A stretch of 64,000 nt of DNA from contig JADKKA010000018.1 in the NCBI GenBank assembly GCA_016720745.1, positions 248,001 through 312,000 of the forward strand, written 5' to 3'. This stretch comes from Chitinophagaceae bacterium (lineage in GTDB: Bacteria > Bacteroidota > Bacteroidia > Chitinophagales > Chitinophagaceae). How positions within the stretch are numbered: position 1 is the stretch's first letter; the number at the start of each line of letters is the position of its first letter. Positions 1 to 9,415 of the stretch are shown piece after piece. Under the pieces are notes generated by a model that had not been told where the DNA came from, made no database searches, and saw only the letters and a list, made by a program, of their open reading frames with translations. The translations under genes and the position numbers were made by a program.

Positions 1-2302
1 TCAGCTGACGGGTCCTGAACCTGAAATAAAGCACCAGGATACCCCAGACAGCACCCAAAAGCAGCAGGTAGAACCACCAGCTTCTGGTCCAGGGTGTGCT
101 GATAGTGAAACGGATTTCTTTGTACGAAAAATTATTTGTTCCGAAACCATTGGTTTTCCTGATCGTGAGCAGGTAGGTACCGGGTTGAAGGTTATTGAAC
201 CTGATTTGTGCCCCATTGCTCATATCTACCACTGACCAGTTACTATCCTTGTTGACCCGGTAGTCCAGGTAAATATTTTCACGGTTACACCAGGAAGAAA
301 ATCCCAGCCTCACCGTCAGCTCGCCGGCAGCAAACGGAATGGCCATTTTATCCAGCGAGTCGGGGCTGAATTTTATTTTCCCTGCCGAGATTTCATCCAC
401 ATAAATTTCACCCTCCGGTAAAACGGGTTCATCTTTCCCGGGATTTACCCAAAGCAATCCATCCATGGTGGGAAAAGAAAGGGTACCGTTTTTCATGGCC
501 AGTACACAGGGCGCACAACCGCCATTCATTTCAGTGATTTCCATTCCATCATTTCTTCCGTAATAATGGTAATAGAGTTTATGGCGATCATTTTCCCAGG
601 TCTGTAGAAGATCGTTTATGCTGGCTTTGAAGAGCCCCCGGTTGGTACTAATCCAGCAGAAACCCTGGTTGTCTGCAGTAAAGCAATGGGCATAGAGCAA
701 AAATTTATTTTTATCTAACGGCATTTGCTTCAACCTGCCGTTTTTCCAGATATACCAACCCTTGCCATAACTGCCGATGAAAATATAATCGCGGTACTTC
801 CAAAAACTCCGGAAACAGGAACCATCTGCTTTCAGCAATGTATCCGTTTTTTTAGTTGAAAGCTGGTAGAGGATCACACCATCGCAGGATGCCACTCCCA
901 TCTGGTCAGGAGCAAATAAGGTCATGGCATAAGGAGAATTCAGGTTGCTGGGTACCGCTTTAGACGGATAAAGCAAAAAAAGACTATCGCCCTGCAAATA
1001 CCCCAACCCTTTTGAATTGGCAATATAAATCCGGTTGCTTTCCTGATAGAAGCCAAAATTTGAGAACACCTGAACTTTCTCATAGACTTTTGTCTTTCCG
1101 GTCCTGTAATCATAGCAATGAAGAACACTTTTAGCTAAGTCTTTTTCATACTGTGCAAACCAGAGCAGGGAATCACCTGATTTGTAAATAGAATATTCAA
1201 ATTTCCCGTTGATCGGGACTGGTTCGTTTTTATTGGGATACGGCCCGATAATATGTGCTTCATTGGTCAGCACATTACCGCTTGATAATTCAATTTGCGA
1301 ATAATAGGCATTTCTTTCCCGGATATCCGCTCCCTTGTTTTTTAACAGGGTTAGTTTGTTTTTGCGGATCACGATGATACCCTTGGAATCAGTTCCAATA
1401 AACAGTGTTTTGTATTTTTCGCTGTATTGTGCAAAGCGGATAAACGAAAAGGTAGGCACTGCATTGCAAATAAGTCTGGCTTCGATGCGTTTGTTCCTGT
1501 AATCGATTAACCAGGCATTGTTGCCTGCAAAAAGAATGGGCCGCTCCATTCCATTTTCCCAATACAACAGAAAATTCGGCGATTGAAAGGGGATGGTTTC
1601 ACCGGTTACAGATGCCCATTCTAACGGGCTAAATTTCTGAAACCCGCTATCGGCCATAAATATTTTACGATCCGGGCCTAAAACAAAAAAACGGTTATCC
1701 AGTACAAAATTTCTTTCCGATTGAAATGGCAATTGAAGCGTTACCGGTTCATGACCGGGGCGGATATAAAAGTACTTTCCGAAATTCGACAGCATAAGCA
1801 ACCCGCTGTCTGAAAGCTGGTGCACATCGTTCCAGGGCGTTGCCCTGATGTTTTCCGAAAAGGAAGTAAGAGATTGCAGCAGCCGCTCTCCGGTTATAGT
1901 TAGAAAATGTTTTTTTCTGTATCCGGCAATGGACTGTATAGCGGGAGATGTAAAAGGTAAAACCCGGTTGGCGTTTACAGCCATTATATGATCACCTACA
2001 TCAGCGCCGAAAATCTCACCCCGGTTGTTTTTGATCAGATAAGCCATTCGCTCATGCCGGGGTACAGGACTGTTTTCTTTGGTAAAATTATTGAACTCCC
2101 TCCCATTAAAACGGGCCACGCCCGCCTCAGTAGCCACCCAAAGAAATCCGGTTTTTTCATCCCACTGCATTCCTTTGATCCCGTTCGAAGGCATGCCATT
2201 ATCCGTGGTAAAATGCTGCGTCTGAAAACCTGCCAGTTCCTGGCAATATGCCACTAACCCGGTATACAGGAGGGAAAATAAAAAAAAGAGGAGCCTTACC
2301 AT
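1..2302 (-). CDS. Beta-propeller two-component sensor, 3' end missing
   Basis: An open frame begins at ATG 2302 and runs off the left edge after about 767 codons, with no stop in the stretches I translated. It opens with a signal peptide (hydrophobic run to about residue 20, ending AYCQ). A long periplasmic region follows with the spaced motifs of a two-component regulator propeller, for example GFLWVATEAGVARFNG near residue 60. A Y_Y_Y-type domain lies near the visible end, then a membrane segment (WWFYLLLGAVWGILVLYF) and a basic linker. A histidine-kinase core would be expected just outside the window but is not seen, so kinase function is inferred. It lies 34 bases after a LuxR-type response regulator on the same strand, which supports a cognate pair sensing an extracellular ligand. 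It could instead be a hybrid regulator. Confidence 0.8.
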   Translation of the reverse strand, partial: MVRLLFFLFSLLYTGLVAYCQELAGFQTQHFTTDNGMPSNGIKGMQWDEKTGFLWVATEAGVARFNGREFNNFTKENSPVPRHERMAYLIKNNRGEIFGADVGDHIMAVNANRVLPFTSPAIQSIAGYRKKHFLTITGERLLQSLTSFSENIRATPWNDVHQLSDSGLLMLSNFGKYFYIRPGHEPVTLQLPFQSERNFVLDNRFFVLGPDRKIFMADSGFQKFSPLEWASVTGETIPFQSPNFLLYWENGMERPILFAGNNAWLIDYRNKRIEARLICNAVPTFSFIRFAQYSEKYKTLFIGTDSKGIIVIRKNKLTLLKNKGADIRERNAYYSQIELSSGNVLTNEAHIIGPYPNKNEPVPINGKFEYSIYKSGDSLLWFAQYEKDLAKSVLHCYDYRTGKTKVYEKVQVFSNFGFYQESNRIYIANSKGLGYLQGDSLFLLYPSKAVPSNLNSPYAMTLFAPDQMGVASCDGVILYQLSTKKTDTLLKADGSCFRSFWKYRDYIFIGSYGKGWYIWKNGRLKQMPLDKNKFLLYAHCFTADNQGFCWISTNRGLFKASINDLLQTWENDRHKLYYHYYGRNDGMEITEMNGGCAPCVLAMKNGTLSFPTMDGLLWVNPGKDEPVLPEGEIYVDEISAGKIKFSPDSLDKMAIPFAAGELTVRLGFSSWCNRENIYLDYRVNKDSNWSVVDMSNGAQIRFNNLQPGTYLLTIRKTNGFGTNNFSYKEIRFTISTPWTRSWWFYLLLLGAVWGILVLYFRFRTRQL

Positions 2303-2336
2303 AGTCTGATTGCTCCACCAAATTACAGGTTCTGGA

Positions 2337-2993
2337 TTAATAATTCACGTTGTACAGGGTGGCCAGCTCCATCAGCTCCTTCATATTGCCCGCATTTGTT
2401 TTTTCATAGATGCGGGTTTTGAGAGTAGATACCGTATTCATTTTAAGATTCAGGGCTTCCGCAATTTCTTTAGTGCCGGCACCTTTTAATAAATAATGAA
2501 GGATTTCAAGTTCTCTCGGTGCCAGACTGGAAAAAGGGTTATCCGGATGGGGGGTATTATTTCTTTTTTGCAGGGTTTCATTCTGGAGAAATTTTTGAAG
2601 CACCTGAATTATTTCTTCATCCCCTACTGTTTTTGAAAGATAATACTGGATGCCATATTGCTTTAAAGCCTCACCGTAAATTTCTGCAGGTTGCATGGAG
2701 AAAACCAGTATCTGCAGTTCGGGGTACACCCGGCGGATATTGGGAATGATTTCGAGGGTGCTTCCATCGGTAAGTATTATATCCAGGATCAGGTGGGTGT
2801 ATTTCTTTTTGATCAGTTCCCGCATGAGTTCATGACAGGAAGCCACCTCTTCAATATTGGTGAAACCAAGGTTGAGCTGGATGTGTAGTTTAAGGCCTTT
2901 GCGGATCATGCTATGATCATCAGCAATGATAATTGCTGGTTGCATGGGCGTTTTGCGTATTGGTTCAGCGTGATTCACAAGGCTATTTTCCAT
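2337..2993 (-). CDS. Response regulator, NarL/LuxR type
   Basis: A 218-residue protein with an N-terminal receiver domain and a C-terminal LuxR-type helix-turn-helix. The acidic pair D25-D26 and the phosphoacceptor D71 in LILDIILTDGS are in the expected places. The C-terminal third carries the LuxR signature (LAPRELEILHYLLKGAGTKE). Phosphorylation at D71 should change DNA binding. Two ATG codons are possible: 2993, used here, or 2945, which would start MQPAIIIADDHS and fits usual receiver-domain beginnings better. The gene starts 14 bases after the stop of the IgGFc-like surface protein and ends 34 bases before the propeller sensor, so the three are probably co-transcribed. Its targets cannot be read from the sequence; the linked surface-protein gene is one candidate. 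Confidence 0.88.
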   Translation of the reverse strand: MENSLVNHAEPIRKTPMQPAIIIADDHSMIRKGLKLHIQLNLGFTNIEEVASCHELMRELIKKKYTHLILDIILTDGSTLEIIPNIRRVYPELQILVFSMQPAEIYGEALKQYGIQYYLSKTVGDEEIIQVLQKFLQNETLQKRNNTPHPDNPFSSLAPRELEILHYLLKGAGTKEIAEALNLKMNTVSTLKTRIYEKTNAGNMKELMELATLYNVNY

Positions 2994-3007
2994 TGAGTGG
3001 CGATCGT

Positions 3008-6000
3008 TTAACGTAAAACAGTGACAGTTCCCTTCAGCACTTCCGGTTTATCGGGACTTATTCTGATCATATAAATATAGACCCCTGGCTCCAGTTGGCC
3101 GTTGTTCAAACCATTCCACGGGTTACTGGTATAGTTCTTTGTTTCAAATATTTTTTGTCCCCAACGGTTATAAATACTCACCACCGCCTCAGGATAAAGA
3201 GCAAGCCCCGGAATTCCCCAGGTATCATTTCTGCCATCCCGGTTAGGTGTAAAGGCGGTTGGAATATAAAGTTTAGAAACAGGGTTAACCAGCACCGCAT
3301 CTGTTCCTTCACAGAAACTTACTTTATCGGTAGCTGTAATCGTATAGATCGTTGGCTGAGCAGGCGTGGAAACCGGATTGAGCAGGCTGGGTTGATCCAG
3401 ATAAACCGAAGGGCTCCAGGAAAAAGTATAATTCGCTGGATTAATAATACTGGCATCAAGCGTGGTTGAGTTGCCGAGACTGATGATTTTATCCTGACCG
3501 GCACTGACTACAGGAGCCGGGTTGATAATAATGGTATTCGTGACAGGTGCCGATCCGCAACCACTGGTATCTGTAATGATCAGCTGTACGGTTTTGGAGC
3601 CGCCGGTTGTAAATGGCCTTACGAAAGGAGGAGCGCTGCTGCCGGTTCCGTCACTAAAATTCCAGCGCCAGTTGCGGATAGCGGCTGGAGAAAGAGTGGA
3701 ACTATAATTCACCGGTTTACCAGGGCAAAGCGTATCTGCCTGCATGCTGAAATCGGCGACAGGATTGTTGTGAATGACCGGGATGGTAACCGTAATGGTA
3801 TCGGGCTGACAGCCATTGGTGAGTGTGGCTGAATGCCGGATGGTCAGATTGGTAGCCGCTGTTGAAAAACTGCGCGTGGTTATATGACTTTGATTGGAAC
3901 TTATCGTTTGACCGCCACCAAAATCCCAGAACCAGCTGGTCGGGTTATTAGGATCGGGTACGATAGAAGAGGTAAAGGTCAGCAGACTATCCTTGCATCG
4001 GTTTCCCGAGATGTTCAATGAAAGCTGGGGACCGGTTCCATTGATGATGTTGATAGTTTTGGTTGTATCACCAATACAACCGTTATCAGCAATAACCCGA
4101 TAAGCTACAGGATGACTGCCGGTGCTGGCAAATCTTTTCCGGGCATCACGGGTATTTTGGGTGCTGGCATCATCAAAACTCCAGAGGTAACGATTATAAT
4201 TAAACAACCCGTTGACAGTGGAAGTGGTACCGGTAAAACGAACAGTATCTGCCAGACAAAGCTGGTTTGAAATACTGAAATCAGCAGGCGGACCCGGCTT
4301 TACATTGACAAAAAGATCTGCAAATTCGGTCTGGTTGCAATTCTCTATGACAGTAGAAGTATAGGACACCGGGATTTTATATAAGCCCGGAGCATTGAAA
4401 GTAAAATCCTGTTGCAGGGTGTACACATAATAGGTTCTGCCATTGATTTGTTCGGTGCGAATGAGCGCAGGACTAATGCTGATCGAATCCACATTTGGAT
4501 TGATGCCGGGCACCTGGCTGAATTTCCAGGTGATGGATGTGGCAGGAAAAGCCAGTTTTACAAAGAGCCGAACTGGTGTTCGGGGACAAGTGAAGGTATC
4601 AGTCCTGCCATTATTATTCAGGGTGTTTTGAATTTGCAGATAACTATTCAGGTTATTGACAAAGGTCCCGACATTGTATCCATAGCTTTCAAAATAACCC
4701 AGGCCATAAATTGTTGCATTGAAAATTGAATCACTCGTTAACCGGTGTTGTCCGGCGGGCCCGAAGATCCTGGCAACGGCTACTGAGTAGGCCGGGTTAT
4801 TGGGGTGAGTAATGATATTGGCCGGATCAAACGGAGCCCCGTCAAGCCGAAGAGACGGAATACCGGTTGTCTGCACCATCACATTCAGGTAATTAAAATC
4901 TATAAAGGTTTTTCTGTTGGCATAAAAAAGGGCGTCCTTACTTCCCTGTTCCACCGGGCTCAGATAGATCATTTCCGGATCACCATATGCGATTGAGCTG
5001 GTATTCCAGCAGCGGTTTCCACCGGGTGTATACTGTGCCACCATGATGGGTTTGTCTGCCGTGATATAATCTCCTCCCGTACTATCAATGATTTCATAAT
5101 AAAAATTATTAACGAGTCCCGTCATGGGTGTTCCGTTTCTTCTTACCACCGTAGTGGGATCGTCTACTGCGATGCGATAAAAATTTTTAAAAGGATCATT
5201 AATATCGGTATTCGTATTGTTCAGCATGTGGTAGGTGAGATAGCGGCTCCCCCAGGCCTGTACCGGGAAAGCCTGTTGCATCATCACTTCCCCGCCATCA
5301 GCATAACAAAGCCGGATACCTCCACTGCCAGAAAAAAGAGCAAATGGATGACAGTTACCATCATTACCGGGAACGGATACCACTTTACTTCCGGTTAAAT
5401 CTTTACTGGCCTGCCAGAGATTATTTCCCCCATCAACCAGTTTTCCCATCACACAATAAGTTTGACCCCTGTTCAGATTAACAGTAAAGGTTTGCCCAGG
5501 AAGTACGCCACCCCTTGTTGTATCAGATGTTGTGATTTCAAGCCGGGTATTATCCTCAGAAGCGACGACATAAAACCAGGAATACCAGAGGTTCCCGTTT
5601 GCGGTGCTGTTGGAGTAGGAATAGGGAACCTTTGAATTGGATTGTGATTGCGAATAGTTCAGGGAATAATACTTATAACCATAGGTCTCAACCGGAATGA
5701 GCATGGTCGCTCCGGAAGTTTGGGTATTATACATATGTGCAAAGACCACAATAGGCGTATCGCTTACAATATGCACGGCCCGGTTACCCAAACCTTCCGT
5801 CAGCATCCTTGCATCATCAGTCCCTGTTTTGGGAACCAGGATACTGGCATCAACAGTATTTGCCGGAATAGTCAGGGTCTGGGTCCAGCCAGAACCGGGA
5901 ATGGAAACGGTAACAGTGGCGGCGGCTTCAGTAGTCAGGTATAAATTCAGTTCCTGGGAATTAGGGGGCAGGGTTCCATCGGGAACAAAAAACCAGGAAT

Positions 6001-6115
6001 TATAACCATAACCCAGCCAAAACTCCTTCCCCTTGTTAGATTTATTCTGCGCTGTGGCAGAAATAAAACCAAAAAGGCTGATTATAAGTAATATATGAAA
6101 CCGCCGGGAGATCAT
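3008..6115 (-). CDS. IgGFc-binding-like, PKD-repeat surface protein with type B T9SS sorting domain
   Basis: A secreted protein of about 1035 residues. I start it at ATG 6115 because that gives a clean signal peptide (MISRRFHILLIISLFGF, ending ATAQ); the frame upstream offers only a TTG. The N-terminal half, beginning NKGKEFWLGYGYN, resembles the IgGFc-binding domain of Bacteroidota surface proteins. The middle holds at least three PKD-like modules, recognised by WxFDD, WFWDFGGG and WRWNFSDG strands. The last 90 residues are a gliding-motility-type (CHU_C) sorting domain with PTAFTPNRDGRNDTWGIPG, YNRWGQKIFE and GVYIYMIR. The protein should be exported by Sec and passed to the type IX machinery for the surface or medium. 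It is divergent from another type B T9SS protein, sharing a 115-base intergenic region that contains an inverted repeat. Confidence 0.88.
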   Translation of the reverse strand: MISRRFHILLIISLFGFISATAQNKSNKGKEFWLGYGYNSWFFVPDGTLPPNSQELNLYLTTEAAATVTVSIPGSGWTQTLTIPANTVDASILVPKTGTDDARMLTEGLGNRAVHIVSDTPIVVFAHMYNTQTSGATMLIPVETYGYKYYSLNYSQSQSNSKVPYSYSNSTANGNLWYSWFYVVASEDNTRLEITTSDTTRGGVLPGQTFTVNLNRGQTYCVMGKLVDGGNNLWQASKDLTGSKVVSVPGNDGNCHPFALFSGSGGIRLCYADGGEVMMQQAFPVQAWGSRYLTYHMLNNTNTDINDPFKNFYRIAVDDPTTVVRRNGTPMTGLVNNFYYEIIDSTGGDYITADKPIMVAQYTPGGNRCWNTSSIAYGDPEMIYLSPVEQGSKDALFYANRKTFIDFNYLNVMVQTTGIPSLRLDGAPFDPANIITHPNNPAYSVAVARIFGPAGQHRLTSDSIFNATIYGLGYFESYGYNVGTFVNNLNSYLQIQNTLNNNGRTDTFTCPRTPVRLFVKLAFPATSITWKFSQVPGINPNVDSISISPALIRTEQINGRTYYVYTLQQDFTFNAPGLYKIPVSYTSTVIENCNQTEFADLFVNVKPGPPADFSISNQLCLADTVRFTGTTSTVNGLFNYNRYLWSFDDASTQNTRDARKRFASTGSHPVAYRVIADNGCIGDTTKTINIINGTGPQLSLNISGNRCKDSLLTFTSSIVPDPNNPTSWFWDFGGGQTISSNQSHITTRSFSTAATNLTIRHSATLTNGCQPDTITVTIPVIHNNPVADFSMQADTLCPGKPVNYSSTLSPAAIRNWRWNFSDGTGSSAPPFVRPFTTGGSKTVQLIITDTSGCGSAPVTNTIIINPAPVVSAGQDKIISLGNSTTLDASIINPANYTFSWSPSVYLDQPSLLNPVSTPAQPTIYTITATDKVSFCEGTDAVLVNPVSKLYIPTAFTPNRDGRNDTWGIPGLALYPEAVVSIYNRWGQKIFETKNYTSNPWNGLNNGQLEPGVYIYMIRISPDKPEVLKGTVTVLR

Positions 6116-6153
6116 TTTTTCAAAAATCAATATTCTGTTCTTTACCGGCAAGG

Positions 6154-6177
6154 ATTTGTAGAACTAATTCTACAAAT
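6154..6177. promoter_or_regulatory. Inverted repeat between two divergent T9SS genes
   Basis: The arms ATTTGTAGAA and TTCTACAAAT are perfect 10-base inverted copies around the spacer CTAA. The repeat sits in the middle of the 115-base region between the two divergent type B T9SS surface-protein genes, 38 bases from the left start codon and 53 from the right. No T tract follows in either direction, so a dimeric regulator site for both genes fits better than a terminator. The linked LuxR-type regulator is a candidate binder, which is inference. Confidence 0.5.
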
Positions 6178-6230
6178 CACTCCCCTTAGCTGATATAACA
6201 TTGTCCACTTAAGAACCAAAACAACTCAAA

Positions 6231-9200
6231 ATGTACAGCTACTCTAATGGCAAAAGAGGTGTCAGCCTCTTATTGACCCTTTTCATTCTCTTGTTACAGG
6301 TTCAGGCACAGATAGGATCTGTGGCCAGTGTCTATAACAAGGATCTCTGGCGATACAGAAATCCAATTCAATTTGGATTTACGGTTACCGATATGGATTT
6401 TTTTGATAATAACCGGGGCATTGCAGTAGGTTCCAACGGGGGTATTGCCTTTACTACTGATGGTGGAGCCAATTGGGCATACGGCAATTTTTCCTTCATG
6501 AGCCCGGCCGGTGTTTTGACTTCTACCTCCTTTCAGGATGTTCACTTTGTGTCTGCCAATATTGCGTATGCAGCAGGATCCGGTGGATGTATTGCTAAAT
6601 CAACAGACGGAGGAGTTAACTGGGTCTTTGTTCGCAGTCCGCTTTATAACAATTCCAGAATCATCAATACAGTTTGGTTTGTAAATGAGAATAAGGGTTA
6701 TATGGGCGGTGAATGGAACACCCTTGATTCTATCCCCAAAGTTTATTTTACCAATAACGGCGGTTCTACCTGGGACTCTCTGACCTCTCCTTCCGGAGGA
6801 ACAGTAACCCGGATCGGCTATATCAACAATCCCAATATTGCACCTCAGTTATATACCGTAACAGGTAAAGGAAAAGAGATTCAGCGGATCATGTTTTTTG
6901 ATGATAACACCGGATATATCAGTGGAAGCTCTCAGCATTCCAGCGGGGGCCCGACCATCCAAATACCAGCGGTGAATACCGCTACCTGTTTACCAACTGG
7001 TGGACAAACATCAGCCCTGGGTTCGCAACACGCTTCCCTGGTCTGGAAATTCTCCAATGGTGTACTCACTGATTATTCCACTACAAAAGAACGCCTCGGA
7101 TACTCCGGAAATACGGTAACACCTCCTGTTCCCTGTGGCGGGTCGACTGGTTTATACCGCACGGTGACTGCAGCAACCTCTTCTTTCAGGGCCATGCAGA
7201 TTCTGGATGCAAATACTATTTTATTAATTGCAAACACCAATAATACAGCTATGCGCATCTACACCGGACTTACCGATAGTACGGTGAATATGGCAAACGG
7301 ATTAAAGGAAAGAGGACGTTATGAAATCGTGAACCTCACTAATGCGCCAACCGGATTTCCAACGATACCGGCAAGCAATCCGATTTTTGCTTTTTCCAAC
7401 CCGGCAAATATTGTACGTGCTGCCAATGGCAAATTATTTGTACCCGTTAACTCTCCGACTATAGGTCCTGTCAACAGGATGTGGACCTCAACGAATAACG
7501 GAACTACCTGGGTGGAAGAAAGATGGTTACCCACCGGCAGGAATTACAGTGAGTTTGGAGGACAGGCGATCGATATTTTACCTTCCGGCAAATTTTTAGT
7601 GGCCGGTCAAAACGGTGTTGTATCTGATTCTATTCCGGGTGGTCGCTGGGCCAGTACTTATTCCCAAGGAACCACTGGTTCATTCAATAAACTTGACTTT
7701 GCTGATTGTGCCAACGCAATGGCAGTTGGTGGTGGAATTATCGCCCGCACGAATAATGGTGGCCGTACCTGGGATCAGATCGTTCGACAGGACTTTATCA
7801 ATCTGAATATTCAGATCAATGCTGCGGCTTATGCTACCGGTAATCCTGCAAAAGCATATTTTGCCACCGGTGCCGGCAATATTTACCGATCAGTAGATAT
7901 GAATATCCCTTCTCCGGGTTTACCCACGATTGATCCGGTATATGCAAATGCAAATGAACAAATGTGGGATGTGGCTACTTCCGGAAATGACAGTGTATGG
8001 GTTTGCGGTTATAGCACCTTCTCGGTAGCTGCAGCCAGTCGTTCGCCGAAAGTTTTCCGTTCTACCAATGGAGGGAATACCTGGACGGTGTATAACGGAT
8101 TTCATACCAGCACTAATTTTCAGAATTTCAGACATATTGAATTTCCTACAAATCAGATTGGTTATGTAACCGGAACCAGGGACACGGTCTGGAAAACAAC
8201 AGATGCCGGTGTAACCTGGAACAAACTGCCGCTGCCAACACCGGGAGTAACCCCACAAATTACCTACAATGATATGTATGCACTGGATGCCAATACGGTT
8301 TTCCTGGTAGGTAACGGTTTTCCAAGAAAAGTGGTCTTCAGAACAACTGATGGAGGAAACAGCTGGCAGGATATCACCAATAATATACTATCCATATTCC
8401 CGGTAGGTAATTTCAACTCAGTGGTATTCCATGATCTCAACAATGGATATATCGGATGTGCCGGAGGGTTCCTGGTCACCAATAATGGTGGAGCAAGCTG
8501 GAGAATAGAACAGTCTTCTTCATCCACCAATCATACCAGCATTGTTTTTTCACCGAAAAAAGTACCAGCAGGTACACCAGCTGCTAACCGTCGCCTGTTT
8601 TCTGTAGGCGCATTTTCGAATCATGTGCTGGAGTTTGGTGATACAACGCAGTTGAATGTATCCACTACTGAAACAGCCGTTTCTTCCTGTAATAACACAC
8701 CCAATGGTTCAATCCGGGTAAGTGCTAACGGAGGTATTGCTCCATATACTTACAGTATCGATGGCGGAGCTTTTCAATCCGGTTCTCAATTCAATAATGT
8801 CGGCGCCGGAAATCATACCATCCAGGTAAGGGATTTTGCCTGCGGATTGGTTGTAAAAACCGTCAATGTTCCGGTTAGACCGGCCCCGACTGTAAATGCC
8901 GGTTCGGACAAAACAATTGTTCAGGGCGATGAAGTACAGTTACAAGGCAGTAGTAACGGAACCCCAGCTGTTATTTTGTGGACACCCAATAATAATATCA
9001 CAGGAGCATCCACATTTACACCGGTAGTAAAGCCTGCCCAAACTACTCCTTATTTGCTGACCGTAACAGATGCTAATGGCTGTATTGGTAGTGATAACGC
9101 ACTGGTAACTGTGATTCCTTACTGTATTAAAGTGATGAATGCATTTACACCCAATAACGACGGTCAAAACGACCGCTGGCTGGTAACTGACGGCAACCCC

Positions 9201-9398
9201 TGTACCGATAAAATATTCGTAGCTGTTTACAACCGTTATGGCAATGAAGTATACAGAAACGAAAACTATCAGAACAACTGGGATGGAACTTATAAAGGGA
9301 AGCCGGTGGCTGACGGAACCTACTACTACAATGTTTCCTTCAAGACCATCACGGGAAAACCCATCAGTGTAAAAGGAGATGTAACCATATTGCGTTAA
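6231..9398 (+). CDS. YCF48/BNR-repeat surface protein with SprB repeat and type B T9SS sorting domain
   Basis: A 1055-residue secreted protein. A signal peptide ends near residue 26 (LLLQVQAQ). Many repeats of the type STDGGVNWVF, TTDGGNSWQD, TNNGGASWRI and STNNGTTWVE follow, the pattern of YCF48-like and BNR/sialidase beta-propeller blades. Around residue 820 is an SprB-type repeat (NGSIRVSANGGIAPYTYSID). The C terminus is a CHU_C sorting domain (MNAFTPNNDGQNDRWLV, YNRYGNEVYRN, DGTYYYNV). The folds imply a propeller adhesin or binding protein; no catalytic residues can be assigned. The next gene, 17 bases on, is a PorP/SprF protein, the usual neighbour and outer-membrane partner of type B cargo. 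Confidence 0.9.
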   Translation: MYSYSNGKRGVSLLLTLFILLLQVQAQIGSVASVYNKDLWRYRNPIQFGFTVTDMDFFDNNRGIAVGSNGGIAFTTDGGANWAYGNFSFMSPAGVLTSTSFQDVHFVSANIAYAAGSGGCIAKSTDGGVNWVFVRSPLYNNSRIINTVWFVNENKGYMGGEWNTLDSIPKVYFTNNGGSTWDSLTSPSGGTVTRIGYINNPNIAPQLYTVTGKGKEIQRIMFFDDNTGYISGSSQHSSGGPTIQIPAVNTATCLPTGGQTSALGSQHASLVWKFSNGVLTDYSTTKERLGYSGNTVTPPVPCGGSTGLYRTVTAATSSFRAMQILDANTILLIANTNNTAMRIYTGLTDSTVNMANGLKERGRYEIVNLTNAPTGFPTIPASNPIFAFSNPANIVRAANGKLFVPVNSPTIGPVNRMWTSTNNGTTWVEERWLPTGRNYSEFGGQAIDILPSGKFLVAGQNGVVSDSIPGGRWASTYSQGTTGSFNKLDFADCANAMAVGGGIIARTNNGGRTWDQIVRQDFINLNIQINAAAYATGNPAKAYFATGAGNIYRSVDMNIPSPGLPTIDPVYANANEQMWDVATSGNDSVWVCGYSTFSVAAASRSPKVFRSTNGGNTWTVYNGFHTSTNFQNFRHIEFPTNQIGYVTGTRDTVWKTTDAGVTWNKLPLPTPGVTPQITYNDMYALDANTVFLVGNGFPRKVVFRTTDGGNSWQDITNNILSIFPVGNFNSVVFHDLNNGYIGCAGGFLVTNNGGASWRIEQSSSSTNHTSIVFSPKKVPAGTPAANRRLFSVGAFSNHVLEFGDTTQLNVSTTETAVSSCNNTPNGSIRVSANGGIAPYTYSIDGGAFQSGSQFNNVGAGNHTIQVRDFACGLVVKTVNVPVRPAPTVNAGSDKTIVQGDEVQLQGSSNGTPAVILWTPNNNITGASTFTPVVKPAQTTPYLLTVTDANGCIGSDNALVTVIPYCIKVMNAFTPNNDGQNDRWLVTDGNPCTDKIFVAVYNRYGNEVYRNENYQNNWDGTYKGKPVADGTYYYNVSFKTITGKPISVKGDVTILR

Positions 9399-9415
9399 CC
9401 GAACAAGACAAATAA

